A stretch of 64,000 nucleotides of DNA from Phreatobacter oligotrophus (GCF_003046185.1 NZ_PZZL01000008.1:62001-126000), one strand, 5' to 3'. Positions 9,424 through 23,950 are shown, counted from the stretch's first letter. Translations and numbers: made by a program. Notes: generated by a model from the sequence alone, not told the origin.

Positions 9424-9732
9424 TCAGCGGCAGTTGCGGGCGATGATCTCGTTCCAGTCGGCGATCGAGCCCTGCATCTGCCCGATGTTCTCGCGGGCGG
9501 CGAAGCCGGTCAGGCAGCGTCGGAACGTGTCGCTCGCCGCCTGCATCACCCGGACATGATCGCGGAAGACGAGGCAGCGCTGCGGCATGGGCCGGTTGGC
9601 GCTGGCCTCGAGCCTTGAGAGGGCCTGCCGCAGCTGGCCGTCGGTTGCGGCAAGGTCGGTGTTGCACTGGCCGGCGGCCTGCGCTGGCGCGCCAGCGGCG
9701 AGGATGGCGATGATCAGCAGGGCCGGGCGCAT
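9424..9732 (-). CDS. Small secreted four-cysteine protein (copy A of tandem pair)
   Basis: This about 102-residue protein has a signal peptide (MRPALLIIAILAAGAPAQA) and a helical mature part. Its four cysteines follow the pattern C-X29-C-X19-C-X27-C, identical in spacing to the neighbouring gene upstream, and both end in a Trp, a short spacer and Cys-Arg. An upstream in-frame ATG at 9762 would overlap the neighbour's stop by 14 bp; the ATG at 9732 gives a cleaner signal peptide. It converges on cckA with a 4-bp gap. I recognise no family; disulphide-stabilised periplasmic function is an inference. Confidence 0.7.
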   Translation of the reverse strand: MRPALLIIAILAAGAPAQAAGQCNTDLAATDGQLRQALSRLEASANRPMPQRCLVFRDHVRVMQAASDTFRRCLTGFAARENIGQMQGSIADWNEIIARNCR

Positions 9733-9748
9733 GAGGATCGATGGCCGC

Positions 9749-10177
9749 TCAGCGGCATCCATGGGCTACGACGCCCTGCCATTCCATGCGGGACTGGCGT
9801 AGGAGGCCGATCTTGGCGGTCCGCTCGGCGCCGGAGGTGCAGGCGTCGATGGCGCCGGTCGCCAGGGTGAGCGAGGCGAGATGCGCCTTGGCGGCGGTGC
9901 AATGGTCGGCGGCCGTGGCATCGCCGAGGCTCTCCGCGGCGGTGAGGCTGCGGTGCATCTCGGTCTCGACCGCGGCGAGCCGCTCGCCGCAGGGTAGCGT
10001 CGAGGCCTGCGAGGGCCAGGCGGTGAAGACCATGGCGAGGAAGGCGACGGCGGTGGCGGCCACCAGGGCGGCGGCGATTAGGGCGAGGCCATGGGCGTCG
10101 GCGCTCTGGGCGCGGGCCTTGGCGAAGGTCGGCTTGCCGAAAGCCTGATGGGCGATGGCGGTCTGGGCGATGCGCAT
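9749..10177 (-). CDS. Membrane-anchored four-cysteine protein (copy B of tandem pair)
   Basis: The 142-residue protein starts at ATG 10177, preceded by GGAGGG seven bases away. It has a 38-residue N-terminal region with no signal, one hydrophobic segment (about residues 33-56), then a domain with C-X29-C-X19-C-X27-C, exactly the spacing seen in the next gene. Shared positions include LAA after the first Cys, an H in the second spacer, IG, a Trp eight residues before the last Cys, and the final Cys-Arg. The two genes are probably an old duplication and co-transcribed. Function unknown. Confidence 0.72.
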   Translation of the reverse strand: MRIAQTAIAHQAFGKPTFAKARAQSADAHGLALIAAALVAATAVAFLAMVFTAWPSQASTLPCGERLAAVETEMHRSLTAAESLGDATAADHCTAAKAHLASLTLATGAIDACTSGAERTAKIGLLRQSRMEWQGVVAHGCR

Positions 10178-10620
10178 GGCGTGTCCCTCCGGGTCTGGCG
10201 TCATGCATGAACCCGTGCCGTTTCTCCGATGTTCCGGGCCGGCGACGGCATGTTTCGCAACGGAAACGCAACGGATGAGCGCCTGGCGGCCGAACAGCCG
10301 TCTCCTGCCCGCCGCTCGGCCGCCAGGGGGCGGCCTGCGGTGACGCTGCGCAGCCGCGCAGGGATCGCCACGATGGGCGGTCTGAACGCCGTCGCGCGCG
10401 GCGAGATGGGAAGGCTCAGTCTGTGCGCCGGCATGGCTCCCGCACGGGGCGGGAGATCGGCCGATGGCATGATGCGCTGCTGCGGCACTGCCTGGAGGAC
10501 ACTGACCAGGACCAGGAGAGGATGCGCCTGCCGCGATCCTCCCGTCACCCGGCCGAATCAGGCCTCAGCATCAACAGTATTCCCTCGCTCATGCGCTGTG
10601 TATTCGGAATTGTCCGCGGG
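10178..10620. other. Gene-free stretch between the fumarase and the four-cysteine pair
   Basis: No convincing gene is seen here; the open frames on both strands lack coding character and ribosome sites. It holds two structures: a direct repeat CGCAACG-N4-CGCAACG (10256-10273), about 80 bp upstream of the four-cysteine operon and a candidate operator, and a 12-bp perfect inverted repeat listed separately. It must contain the promoter for the leftward four-cysteine genes and the 3' end of the fumarase mRNA. Confidence 0.6.
10282..10327. repeat. Perfect 12-bp inverted repeat
   Basis: CCTGGCGGCCGA (10282-10293) is the exact reverse complement of TCGGCCGCCAGG (10316-10327), with a 22-base loop. 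There is no T-run next to it, so it is not a standard intrinsic terminator. It could fold as RNA or serve as a protein site. Confidence 0.6.
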
Positions 10621-12249
<1,629 letters not shown>

Positions 12250-12370
12250 GGGCGGAGCCTCTGCAGGAGGTGCCGCGGCCAGCGCTCGGCGGGCGGTCGG
12301 CGGCCCGGCACCGCGGCTTCTCTAGCCCAGCGCCGGACCGAATTGAAGTCGTTCCAAAGTGCGTACGAGG

Positions 12371-12832
12371 TCAGGCCGGGGAGGCGAGGGGCTTGGCCTT
12401 CTCCACCACGAAGGTGCTGACGATCTTGACCTTGGCCGCGCTGGCCTTGCCGCCGCCATGGACCGTGCCGGGCGGGATCTGGAAGGCATCGCCGGCCTTG
12501 AGGTTGCGCGTGCCGACGCCCTGGATCGGCAGCTCGACCTCGCCCTCCAGCACATAGCCGGTCTCGATGCCGGGATGGGTGTGGGGCGCGACCACCGCGC
12601 CGGGGCTGATCTCGACCTCGGCGATGATGGTGACATAGCCCGGCGCCGGGCCATCGGTCTGCGACAGGACCTTGCGGGTGAGGCCGCCGGCGGGCGGCGC
12701 GCCCTGGGCTGAGGCCGATGTGGCGAGGCCGGTGGCGGCGAAGCCGGCGACGGCGCAGAGGGCGCAGCCGGTGAAGACGCGGCGGTTCAGTCGGGGCCGG
12801 CGCGCGGCCTTCGGTTCGGTCATGTCGGTCAT
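12371..12832 (-). CDS. Cupin-domain protein with Tat signal
   Basis: The 153-residue protein starts at ATG 12832, preceded by GGAGGA. Residues 8-45 form a twin-arginine signal ([11 protein letters not shown] followed by a hydrophobic stretch and ASAQ). The rest is one cupin barrel with the metal-binding pattern [19 protein letters not shown] and the second motif [14 protein letters not shown]; His residues of both motifs are present. Tat export suggests a folded metalloprotein in the periplasm. The substrate cannot be told from sequence. The gene is divergent from recA. Confidence 0.85.
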   Translation of the reverse strand: MTDMTEPKAARRPRLNRRVFTGCALCAVAGFAATGLATSASAQGAPPAGGLTRKVLSQTDGPAPGYVTIIAEVEISPGAVVAPHTHPGIETGYVLEGEVELPIQGVGTRNLKAGDAFQIPPGTVHGGGKASAAKVKIVSTFVVEKAKPLASPA

Positions 12833-12946
12833 GGGTTCCTCCGGTCGGGCCGGCCTCTTGAGGGGCCGCCTCGGCGACGAGAATGGCACCTGCGGCAGCC
12901 CGCCGCATCAGGGCTGCCGGGACCGGCGGATCGGCCGTTCGGACGA

Positions 12947-12975
12947 GAACGAAAAAAGAACTTGCGAACGAGAAC
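12947..12975. promoter_or_regulatory. LexA-type SOS operator upstream of recA
   Basis: GAAC at 12947-12950 and GAAC at 12958-12961 are separated by exactly seven bases, the direct-repeat operator of alphaproteobacterial LexA (GTTC-N7-GTTC on the other strand). Two more GAAC half-sites follow at 12966-12969 and 12972-12975. A plausible promoter, TTGCGA (12962-12967) and TACATT (12984-12989) with a 16-base spacer, overlaps the cluster, so LexA binding would block it. The operator lies 84 bp before the recA start. Confidence 0.8.
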
Positions 12976-13045
12976 AAAGCATGTACATTGTGGGGTATCA
13001 GAGGTTTTGGGCCGAAGGCCTTGCCAGCGGAGGGGAACGACAGCC

Positions 13046-14125
<1,080 letters not shown>

Positions 14126-14180
14126 GGCTGTTCCCGTCCGTCCAGTCCCCCTGTGGGGCATGGCGACAGCGTTATGAGGC

Positions 14181-14213
14181 AAGGCCGGGTTAGTCCCGGC
14201 CTTCGTCGTTTTC
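14181..14213 (+). terminator. Intrinsic terminator after recA
   Basis: AAGGCCGGG (14181-14189) pairs with CCCGGCCTT (14195-14203) across a five-base loop and is followed by CGTCGTTTTC. It lies 55 bp beyond the recA stop and should separate recA from alaS. Confidence 0.75.
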
Positions 14214-14416
14214 GGGACCGGCGAGGGGGCCTTGGGGCGCGACCCGCGCGCTCCCGCTCACCAGGCTGGCCTCGGCCCGTCCCTTCCGAGGGCGATGCGC
14301 TGCGACGCCGTCCCCCGCGATAAGCGGTTCCGTTTCGAAAAAAATGCTCTAGAACACCCGCCGACCTTTTTTCTCAGGCGGCCCCCGATCGGGGCGGCCC
14401 AACCAGCGTTTCGGCC

Positions 14417-17074
<2,658 letters not shown>

Positions 17075-17124
17075 CCTTGCGGGGCGTCAATCGACGCCGC
17101 CATCGTTTTGCGCCAAGGTGGGTG

Positions 17125-18363
17125 ATGATCCACCCATCCCCGCCTGCGCCCCCCGGTCCGCCGGCCCTCAAGCGGCGGCTGGGCCTCACGCTCCTCGTTC
17201 TCTATGGCGTCGGCATCACCGTCGGCGCCGGCATCTATGTCCTGGTCGGCGCGGTTGCCGGACGGGCAGGGCCCCATGCGCCCTGGGCCTTCGCCATGGC
17301 CGCCATCGTCATGGCGCTGACGGTGGCCTCCTATGCCGAACTCTGCACCCGCTTCCCCGTCAGCGCTGGCGAAGCCGCCTATCTGCGCGAGGCCTTCGGG
17401 TCGCGGCTGGTCTCGATCCTGACCGGGCTCATGACGCTGCTCGTCGGCATCGTCTCATCGGCCGCGGTGACCCTCGGGGCTGCCGGCTACATCCACGCGC
17501 TCACCGGATGGCCGCGGGAGGCGATCATCGTCGTGGTGGTGCTTGGCCTTGGCCTCGTCGCGGCCTGGGGCATCCTCGAATCGGTCGTGGTGGCGGCGGT
17601 CTTCACCGTGCTGGAGGTGGGCGGCCTGCTGATGGTCATCCTCGCCGCCGCGGGCGCAGGCGTTCCCTTCGGCGCCGCGATCGTCACGCTGCCACCGGCC
17701 GATCTCTCCATCCTCTCGGGCATTGCCGCCGCCAGCCTGATCGCCTTCTTCGCCTTCATCGGCTTCGAGGACCTCGCCAACGTGGCGGAGGAGGCGCAGG
17801 AGCCGCACCGCACCCTGCCGCTTGCCATGGTTCTGACCCTCATCATCGCCACGGTGCTCTATGTGGTCGTCGCCGCCGTCGCGGTGACCGCCGTCCCGCC
17901 GACGGAACTCGCCGCCTCCGAGGCGCCGCTCAGCCTCGTCTTCCAGCGCCTTGCCGGGACCGGACCGGTGACGCTCGGCCTCATCGCCATCGTCGCGACG
18001 CTCAACACCGTCCTCGCCCAGATGACCATGGCGACGCGGGTGGTCTATGGTATGGCGCGGCAGGGCGACCTGCCGGCACCGCTCGCCGCGGTCCATGCCG
18101 GCACGGGAACGCCGCTGCGGGCGACGGCGCTGGTCGCGCTGGCGGTCCTGATCCTGGCCCTCGGCGTCGGGCTGGAGCGCCTTGCCGCCGGCACGTCCTT
18201 CGCGACGCTGCTGATCTTCGCGCTGGTCAATGTCGCGCTGCTGCGCCTCAAATGGCGCGGCGTCATCACCGCCGCGCCCCATGTCACCGTGCCTGCCGTG
18301 GTGCCGGCGGCGGGGCTCGCGACCTGCCTCGCCATGGCGGCGATGGCGCTGCTGCTCGGCTGA
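17125..18363 (+). CDS. APC-family amino acid permease
   Basis: The 412-residue protein has about twelve membrane segments and the APC superfamily signature in the first helices (GVGITVGAGIYVLVGAVAG), followed by SYAELCTRFPVSAGEAAYLREAFG, which is typical of amino acid-polyamine-organocation transporters. A conserved acidic FEDLANVAEEAQEPHRTLP loop follows helix 6. It probably imports an amino acid or amine; the substrate is not evident. The ATG at 17125 is preceded by AAGGTGG; it lies 50 bp after alaS. Confidence 0.9.
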   Translation: MIHPSPPAPPGPPALKRRLGLTLLVLYGVGITVGAGIYVLVGAVAGRAGPHAPWAFAMAAIVMALTVASYAELCTRFPVSAGEAAYLREAFGSRLVSILTGLMTLLVGIVSSAAVTLGAAGYIHALTGWPREAIIVVVVLGLGLVAAWGILESVVVAAVFTVLEVGGLLMVILAAAGAGVPFGAAIVTLPPADLSILSGIAAASLIAFFAFIGFEDLANVAEEAQEPHRTLPLAMVLTLIIATVLYVVVAAVAVTAVPPTELAASEAPLSLVFQRLAGTGPVTLGLIAIVATLNTVLAQMTMATRVVYGMARQGDLPAPLAAVHAGTGTPLRATALVALAVLILALGVGLERLAAGTSFATLLIFALVNVALLRLKWRGVITAAPHVTVPAVVPAAGLATCLAMAAMALLLG

Positions 18364-18376
18364 GCGCCGCGCCGCC

Positions 18377-18820
18377 TCAGAAGATCTTGCGGTACTGCAC
18401 GAAGCCCGAGCGGTCGGCGATGCGGTCGTAGAGCAGCATGGCGTGGCTGTTGGTCTCGTGCGTCAGCCAGTGGACGCGGCCGGCGCCCTTCTCCCGGGCG
18501 ATGGCATAGACCTTTTCGATGAGGGCGCGTCCGGCGCCGGTGCCGCGCAGCTCGGGATCGACGAAGAGGTCCTGCAGGTAGCAATAGTCCTCCACCGTCC
18601 AGCAGGAGCGATGGAGAATGGCGTGGACGATGCCGACCATGCGCTCGCCGTCGAAGGCGCCATAGGCCCACATGGGCTCGGCCGGATCGTGGAAGCGCGC
18701 CCAGGTCACGTCGGTGACGCTCGTGGGAATGTCGACCTTGTAGAAGGCCTGGTAGCCACGCCAGAGCGGCTCCCACTGGGCGCGGTCGGCGGGCGTGAGC
18801 TCGCGGGTGGTGACGGTCAT
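18377..18820 (-). CDS. GNAT-family N-acetyltransferase
   Basis: A single-domain GCN5-related acetyltransferase of 147 residues, starting at ATG 18820 with GGAGGAG upstream. The acetyl-CoA binding motif is seen in LQDLFVDPELRGTGAGRALIE (residues about 79-99, shown in part: R-G-T-G-A-G-R), and the C-terminal NSHAMLLYDRIADRSGFVQY matches motif B, which places the acceptor amine. The substrate is unknown. It converges on the permease with a 13-bp gap. Confidence 0.9.
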   Translation of the reverse strand: MTVTTRELTPADRAQWEPLWRGYQAFYKVDIPTSVTDVTWARFHDPAEPMWAYGAFDGERMVGIVHAILHRSCWTVEDYCYLQDLFVDPELRGTGAGRALIEKVYAIAREKGAGRVHWLTHETNSHAMLLYDRIADRSGFVQYRKIF

Positions 18821-18975
18821 GGCAGGCCTCCTCCGGCCTGAGTGTGCCGATGGCGCGAGGAGCGTCCAGCGCGCTTTTCTCATCGCGGCCATCAGCGGCG
18901 GCGATGGGCGCGGCCCCGGCAAGGGTCCGTTAAGGGCTCTTGGGCATGAATGGGGGCGAGGAAAGGATTTCCGCC

Positions 18976-19314
18976 ATGGTCTCCAGTCTCGGCCCGAGTG
19001 CCTGGGACACGATGCAGTCCTACAGCACCCGCCGCAGCTATGGCGCGGCGCAGGGGTTGGCGAACTCGTCCGCCATGGCCAGCCAGCTCTTCGGCGCCGA
19101 TCCCTCCACCAATGCCGCCCTCGCTATTTTCGGCGTCGATACGGGCTCGTCCGATGCCCTTTTCGCCTCCACCAACGAGGGCCGCGAGGCCTCGATGACC
19201 ATCGCCATGGCTCGGGCCGCCTGGGCCAAGGACACGCCGACCAAGGCGGACGAGGTCACGGCCAAGGCGCTCGCCGGCGACGGGCTCGGCGACATTTTCG
19301 ACTTCTTCGCCTGA
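18976..19314 (+). CDS. Hypothetical small protein
   Basis: A 112-residue Ala/Ser/Thr-rich protein with no signal peptide, no cysteine and no membrane segment. The ATG at 18976 is chosen because GAGGAAAGGA lies eight bases upstream; earlier in-frame ATGs at 18940 and 18946 have no ribosome site. It is neutral to acidic, predicted mostly helical, and ends in a hydrophobic DIFDFFA. I recognise no family. It stands alone, divergent from the GNAT gene, with repeats downstream. Confidence 0.6.
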   Translation: MVSSLGPSAWDTMQSYSTRRSYGAAQGLANSSAMASQLFGADPSTNAALAIFGVDTGSSDALFASTNEGREASMTIAMARAAWAKDTPTKADEVTAKALAGDGLGDIFDFFA

Positions 19315-19380
19315 GGGGCAGGGGCGGCCTGTAACGGGCTGAGGCCGTCATGCATGGGCGTGGCGGGTCCTGACGACTGC

Positions 19381-19623
19381 CGCCCTGCAAATCCCAAGTG
19401 CGTCCTTCGAGGCTCGGGCTAACCGCCCTCGCACCTCAGGATGAGGATGGTGGCGCCTGGCATCAAGGACAGGCCGAGGGGCCGTCGCTGCCTTCATCAG
19501 ACCCTCGTGCCATCCGCCACTGTCCTCATCCTGAGGTGCGAGCGCATCGCGAGAGGCGAACGCATCTCGCGTTCGCTCGATGCTATGGCGAGCCTCGAAG
19601 GACGCACTTGGGTCATGCAGGGC
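19381..19623. repeat. Family A repeat, two inverted units
   Basis: The left unit reads GCCCTGCA, then AAGTGCGTCCTTCGAGGCTC (19396-19415), a variable core, and CACCTCAGGATGAGGA ending at 19447. The right unit (19523-19623) is the same sequence inverted, from TCCTCATCCTGAGGTG to AAGGACGCACTT and ATGCAGGGC. The spacer is about 75 bp. A second complete example lies at 63304-63478. The arrangement resembles the REP-pair or BIME-type elements of enterobacteria. The right unit carries a longer core with a CGCGAGAGGCGAACGCATC insertion. Confidence 0.85.
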
Positions 19624-19660
19624 ATGGAGCCCCGCTTTTCGGCCACAGGGATCGGCCCCC

Positions 19661-19699
19661 CAAACGACTAGGGCCGCCCGGATCGCTCCGGACGGCCCT
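19661..19699 (-). terminator. Intrinsic terminator of icd
   Basis: AGGGCCGCCCGG (19670-19681) pairs, with one mismatch, with CCGGACGGCCCT (19688-19699). On the minus strand it lies 39 bp beyond the icd stop and is followed by AGTCGTTTG, a weak U-tract. Confidence 0.65.
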
Positions 19700-19737
19700 G
19701 TCACACAGCGGCCGGACCGCTGGTCAGTTCAGACGTG

Positions 19738-20958
19738 TCAGTTCCACTTGCCCATGGCGGCCGAGAGATTCTCGGACACCTTGTCGAGGAAGCCGGTGGT
19801 GGAGAGCCACTTCTGGTCGGCGCCGACGAGGAGGGCGAGGTCCTTGGTCATGTAGCCGGCCTCGACGGTGTCGATGCAGACCTTCTCCAGCTCCTCGGCG
19901 AAGCGCTTCAGCTGCGCGTTGTCGTCGAGCTTGGCGCGATGGGCGAGGCCGCGCGACCAGGCGAAGATGGAGGCGATCGAGTTGGTCGAGGTCTCCTTGC
20001 CCTTCTGGTGCTCGCGGTAGTGACGGGTGACGGTGCCGTGGGCGGCCTCGGCCTCGACGGTCTTGCCGTCGGGGGTCAGCAGCACGGAGGTCATCAGGCC
20101 GAGCGAGCCGAAGCCCTGGGCGACGATGTCCGACTGCACGTCGCCGTCGTAGTTCTTGCACGCCCAGACATAGCCGCCGGACCACTTGAGCGCCGAGGCG
20201 ACCATGTCGTCGATGAGGCGGTGCTCGTAGTGGATCTTCTTCTTCTCGAACTCCGCCTTGAACTCGGCGTCGAAGATCTGCTGGAAGATCTCCATGAAGC
20301 GGCCGTCATACTGCTTCAGGATGGTATTCTTGGTCGACAGGTAGACCGGATAGCTGCGGGCCAGGCCGTAGTTGAACGAGGCGCGGGCGAAGTCCTTGAT
20401 CGACTCGTCGAGGTTGTACATGGCCATGGCGACGCCGGAGCCGGGGGCCTTGAAGACCTCGCGCTCGATGACCTGGCCGTCCTCGCCGACGAACTTGATG
20501 GTCAGCGTGCCCTTGCCGGGGAACTTGAAGTCGGTGGCGCGGTACTGGTCGCCAAAGGCGTGGCGGCCGACGACGATCGGCTGGGTCCAGCCGGGGACGA
20601 GGCGCGGCACGTTCTTGCAGATGATCGGCTCGCGGAAGATGACGCCGCCGAGGATGTTGCGGATGGTGCCGTTCGGCGACTTCCACATCTCCTTCAGGCC
20701 GAATTCCTTCACGCGGCCCTCGTCGGGGGTGATGGTGGCGCACTTCACGCCGACGCCGTGCTTCTTGATCGCGTTGGCAGCGTCGATCGTCACCTGGTCA
20801 TTGGTGGCGTCGCGGTGCTCCACGCCGAGATCGTAGTACTCGAGGTTCACGTCCAGATAGGGATGGATCAGCTTCTTCTTGATCAGATCCCAGATGATGC
20901 GGGTCATTTCATCGCCGTCGAGCTCGACGACGGTGCCCGTGACCTTGATCTTCGACAT
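19738..20958 (-). CDS. icd: NADP-dependent isocitrate dehydrogenase
   Basis: Catalyses oxidative decarboxylation of isocitrate to 2-oxoglutarate in the TCA cycle. The 406-residue protein is the homodimeric eukaryote-like class: N-terminal [23 protein letters not shown], substrate-site [12 protein letters not shown], and the nucleotide-binding [17 protein letters not shown]. The frame remains open well upstream of the ATG at 20958, but that start gives the standard MSKIKV terminus. With fumarase nearby this is a second TCA gene in the window, although not in one operon. Confidence 0.97.
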   Translation of the reverse strand: MSKIKVTGTVVELDGDEMTRIIWDLIKKKLIHPYLDVNLEYYDLGVEHRDATNDQVTIDAANAIKKHGVGVKCATITPDEGRVKEFGLKEMWKSPNGTIRNILGGVIFREPIICKNVPRLVPGWTQPIVVGRHAFGDQYRATDFKFPGKGTLTIKFVGEDGQVIEREVFKAPGSGVAMAMYNLDESIKDFARASFNYGLARSYPVYLSTKNTILKQYDGRFMEIFQQIFDAEFKAEFEKKKIHYEHRLIDDMVASALKWSGGYVWACKNYDGDVQSDIVAQGFGSLGLMTSVLLTPDGKTVEAEAAHGTVTRHYREHQKGKETSTNSIASIFAWSRGLAHRAKLDDNAQLKRFAEELEKVCIDTVEAGYMTKDLALLVGADQKWLSTTGFLDKVSENLSAAMGKWN

Positions 20959-21249
20959 GGGTCGGCCTTGCAGGGGCGCTACGGATCGTGAGGACTCAGC
21001 GTCGGGGCATCCGGTCGCGCGCCCTCCGACGTCCGGCGCCGCCGCCACTGGCGCGGGCCTCTTAGCAGAGGCAAGGGCCGGGGGACAGGGAGAAGAAAGG
21101 AGGGGAGGGGGCTGTTTTGCCCGAAAAATCCCGCTTCCGATCTGTTCATTCGCGCTTGTCCGGATAACAGCCTCCCGAAAGACCCGCTGACCGGCCGCGG
21201 CGCGATCGGCTAAGTCCAACGCCCCGTCCGGCGCGATCCCCTGGCCCCC

Positions 21250-22440
21250 ATGCAAACCTTCGCCGCCCTGCTCTTCGCCTACGTGCTCTCCATCTTCTTC
21301 CGCTCGTTCCTGTCGGTGCTGGCGACGAAGATCATGGCGGATATGGGCATCGGCGCCACCGAGCTCGCCGCCATGAGCTCGGCCTGGTTCATCGTCTTCG
21401 CGGTGATGCAGTTCCCCGTCGGCTGGGCGCTCGACGCGCTGGGACCGCGGCGGACCGTCATTCCGCTGATGCTGGTCGGCGGCATCGGCGTCGTGCTCTT
21501 CCCCTTCGCACCCGACGCCACCACCGGCGCGTTCGCCATGGGGCTCATCGGGGTTGGCTGCGCGCCGGTCTTCATGGGGGCGCTCTACATCTTCGCCCGC
21601 ACCGCCGAGCCGAGCCGCTTCGGCCTCCTCGCCTCGCTGCTGCTCGGCTTCGGCTCCATCGGCAACCTCATCGGCACGACGCCGCTGGCGCTGGCCGCGG
21701 AGGCCTGGGGCTGGCGGCAGGCGATGATGGGCCTTGCCGTGCTCTATGGCCTTGCCTTCGTCATGGCCGTGCTCTTCCTGAAGGACCCGCCGCGCATCGC
21801 CGCGCAGGCGGGGTCCGGCGTCCTTGCCGGGCTCGGCGAGATCCTCCGCCAGCGCGTCATCTGGCTATTCATGCCCATCGTGCTGTTCAGCTACGCCATC
21901 ACCGTGACGCTGCGCGGCCTGTGGGTCGCGCCCTTCCTCGAGAAGGTGGTCGGCCTCGACACGCTGGCGCAGGGCGATGTCGCCCTCGCCATGGCCATCG
22001 CCATGACGCTGAGCGCCTTCCTCTTCGGCGCCATCGAGAGCCGCATCGGCCGCGCCAAGGCGCTGGCGCTGGGCGGCAACCTCGTCATGGTCGGCGTGCT
22101 CGCCGCCCTCGCGGCCGTGGGCAAGCCGACCGTCCCGGCGGCAACGCTGGCCTTCATCGTGCTGGGCTTCTGCGGCTTCGGCTACACGATCCTCATGGCC
22201 CACATGCGACCGCTCTTCCCCGACCATCTCGTCGGGCGCGGCATGACGCTGATGAACTTCCTCTTCATCGGCGGCGCCGCGCTGGTGCAGACCGGCTCCG
22301 GCTGGCTCATCGACCAGGGCCGCACCGCCGGGATCGGCGAGGTCGAGACCTTCGCGCGGATGCATCTGGTGCTCGCCGCGGTGCTGTTCGCGGCGACGCT
22401 CGTGTACCTGCTGACGCCGCCGGGACCGAAGCGGCGCTGA
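21250..22440 (+). CDS. MFS transporter
   Basis: A 396-residue protein with twelve predicted membrane segments and the major-facilitator motif A-like loop between helices 2 and 3 ([16 protein letters not shown]). It begins directly with a membrane helix and has short loops throughout. There is no partner gene that reveals its substrate. It starts 291 bp from divergent icd and ends 4 bp from the convergent protease gene. Confidence 0.88.
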   Translation: MQTFAALLFAYVLSIFFRSFLSVLATKIMADMGIGATELAAMSSAWFIVFAVMQFPVGWALDALGPRRTVIPLMLVGGIGVVLFPFAPDATTGAFAMGLIGVGCAPVFMGALYIFARTAEPSRFGLLASLLLGFGSIGNLIGTTPLALAAEAWGWRQAMMGLAVLYGLAFVMAVLFLKDPPRIAAQAGSGVLAGLGEILRQRVIWLFMPIVLFSYAITVTLRGLWVAPFLEKVVGLDTLAQGDVALAMAIAMTLSAFLFGAIESRIGRAKALALGGNLVMVGVLAALAAVGKPTVPAATLAFIVLGFCGFGYTILMAHMRPLFPDHLVGRGMTLMNFLFIGGAALVQTGSGWLIDQGRTAGIGEVETFARMHLVLAAVLFAATLVYLLTPPGPKRR

Positions 22441-22444
22441 GGCG

Positions 22445-23950
22445 TCACTTCTTGATGCAGGCGACCTGGTGGACGGCGTCCTTGGTCGCGGCGACGATCT
22501 CCGCCGCCTCGCGCTTGGCTCCCTCGGTGGAGGCCACGGTGAAGGCGATCCCATGGCGGCGCAGGAAGAGCTCCGCCAGTTCCGAGCGGATGGCGAAGTT
22601 CACGGATTGCGGAATGTCGCCCGTGGAGCGCGCCACCCGCGTGGCGTTGAGCTTGCCGGTGACGATGCCGACGAGGCGGCCGGAGCGATCGAGCAGCGGG
22701 CCGCCGGAATTGCCCGGCTGGACCGCTGCGCTGATCTGCAGGAAGCGCGTGTCGCCGCCGATCCCCGCCAGCGCCGACACATCGCCGCGGGTCATGTTGA
22801 GGCCATTGGCCAGGATGTTCTGCAGCGGGAACCCGAGGGCAATGATCTCCTCGCCGATGGTCGGCGAGCGTGGCGCGAAGGTGAGCGGCGTTGCCGGCAC
22901 GACGGCTCCGACCTGGAGCAGCGCAATGTCGTTGGTGGCATCGGCATCGACGAGGCGGGCCGGACCGAAGACGCCGATGGCGATCGAGGCGCAGTCCGTC
23001 ACCCCATGGGCGTTGGTCAGAAAATAGCCGGAAGAGCTGACGAGGAAGCCGGTGCCCGTCGACAGGCCCTGACGGATCGGTTCGGACGGGCCGCCGACGC
23101 CGGACGGGGTGCCCGCGGGCGCCGCCGGCTGCGGTTCGGAGGCTACCGGAGGCAGGGGCTGCAGGTTCTGGCTCGGCGGCAGCGAGGCCTGCCGGCTGCG
23201 CAGGTTACCGACATCGGCCTGGGATTCCGCCACGCTCATGCCGTTGGCGTCGGGACGGAAGTCGCTCGACATGGCGGAGACCACCGGCCCGAGGATCGGC
23301 GTCAGCATGGGATCGTAGCTGATGGCGAACCCGCGCAGCGCGCCGCCGGTGTCGTGCATCCGGACGTAGTAGGAGCGCCCCGAGGCTTCGGCGCCGGCGA
23401 TGACGAACCAGTTGCCGCGGAAGACCTTGTAGTGCGCCGGCGGCCGGTTGCGCAGCGTCATGTCGTAGTGCTCGCCAAGGCTGCGCTCGGCCCGCGGGAT
23501 CTCCATGGTGACGATGTCGATGTCGCCGTTCGGCGAGCGCAGGCGGGTGCCGCGGCGCACGCGTTCGGTCGTGGCGATGAGGTTGGCGGGCACGCCGACG
23601 ACGGTGCCGGTGGCATCATCGCGCAGCGTCCGATAGCCGACCCCGTCCCGCACCCGCTTGGCGTCGGCGAGCAGGCGGTCGAGCTCATCGGCGCGCAGGA
23701 TGCCGGTCTGCGGCCGGCCGAGCCGGGCCTGGTATTCCCGAATGGCGTTGATGGTGCGCGGGGTGATGTTGCCGTCGGCGATGGCGGGGAAGGTATTCAC
23801 CCAGATGAGGGAGCGCTGCAGGCCGATCCGCGCCGAGAGGTCCATGCCGCCATAGAAGCGGATGGCCTCCTCGTTGGCCTGCGCAGGCAGGGCCGCAAGC
23901 CCGAGAAGCAAGCCCACCACGGCCGCGATGCGTTGGATGTGCCGGATCAT
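22445..23950 (-). CDS. Secreted trypsin-like serine protease with N-terminal peptidoglycan-binding-like region
   Basis: The 501-residue protein starts at ATG 23950 with a signal peptide (MIRHIQRIAAVVGLLLGLAA...QAN). Residues about 50-100 resemble a PGBD fold (NITPRTINAIREYQARLGRPQTG). After a domain of unknown fold and a Pro-rich linker comes a trypsin/HtrA-like domain with all three catalytic residues: His in LTNAHGVTDC, Asp in ATNDIALLQV and Ser in QPGNSGGPLLD. There is no PDZ domain. It is probably a periplasmic or envelope protease. An upstream ATG at 24025 is less likely. Confidence 0.9.
   Translation of the reverse strand: MIRHIQRIAAVVGLLLGLAALPAQANEEAIRFYGGMDLSARIGLQRSLIWVNTFPAIADGNITPRTINAIREYQARLGRPQTGILRADELDRLLADAKRVRDGVGYRTLRDDATGTVVGVPANLIATTERVRRGTRLRSPNGDIDIVTMEIPRAERSLGEHYDMTLRNRPPAHYKVFRGNWFVIAGAEASGRSYYVRMHDTGGALRGFAISYDPMLTPILGPVVSAMSSDFRPDANGMSVAESQADVGNLRSRQASLPPSQNLQPLPPVASEPQPAAPAGTPSGVGGPSEPIRQGLSTGTGFLVSSSGYFLTNAHGVTDCASIAIGVFGPARLVDADATNDIALLQVGAVVPATPLTFAPRSPTIGEEIIALGFPLQNILANGLNMTRGDVSALAGIGGDTRFLQISAAVQPGNSGGPLLDRSGRLVGIVTGKLNATRVARSTGDIPQSVNFAIRSELAELFLRRHGIAFTVASTEGAKREAAEIVAATKDAVHQVACIKK

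Larger units (their letters stand above)
19315..19737. other. Repeat-bearing gap between convergent genes
   Basis: This 423-bp stretch between the hypothetical gene and icd holds a facing pair of palindromic-type repeat units (19381-19447 and 19523-19623) and the icd terminator. Open frames across it are translations of the repeat and are not credible genes. Confidence 0.7.

Noticed and set aside
10201-10548. 115-codon leftward open frame upstream of the four-cysteine genes
   Set aside because: No ribosome site, no hydrophobic core or recognisable domain, and amino acid composition typical of GC-rich non-coding frames; it also runs across the 12-bp inverted repeat.
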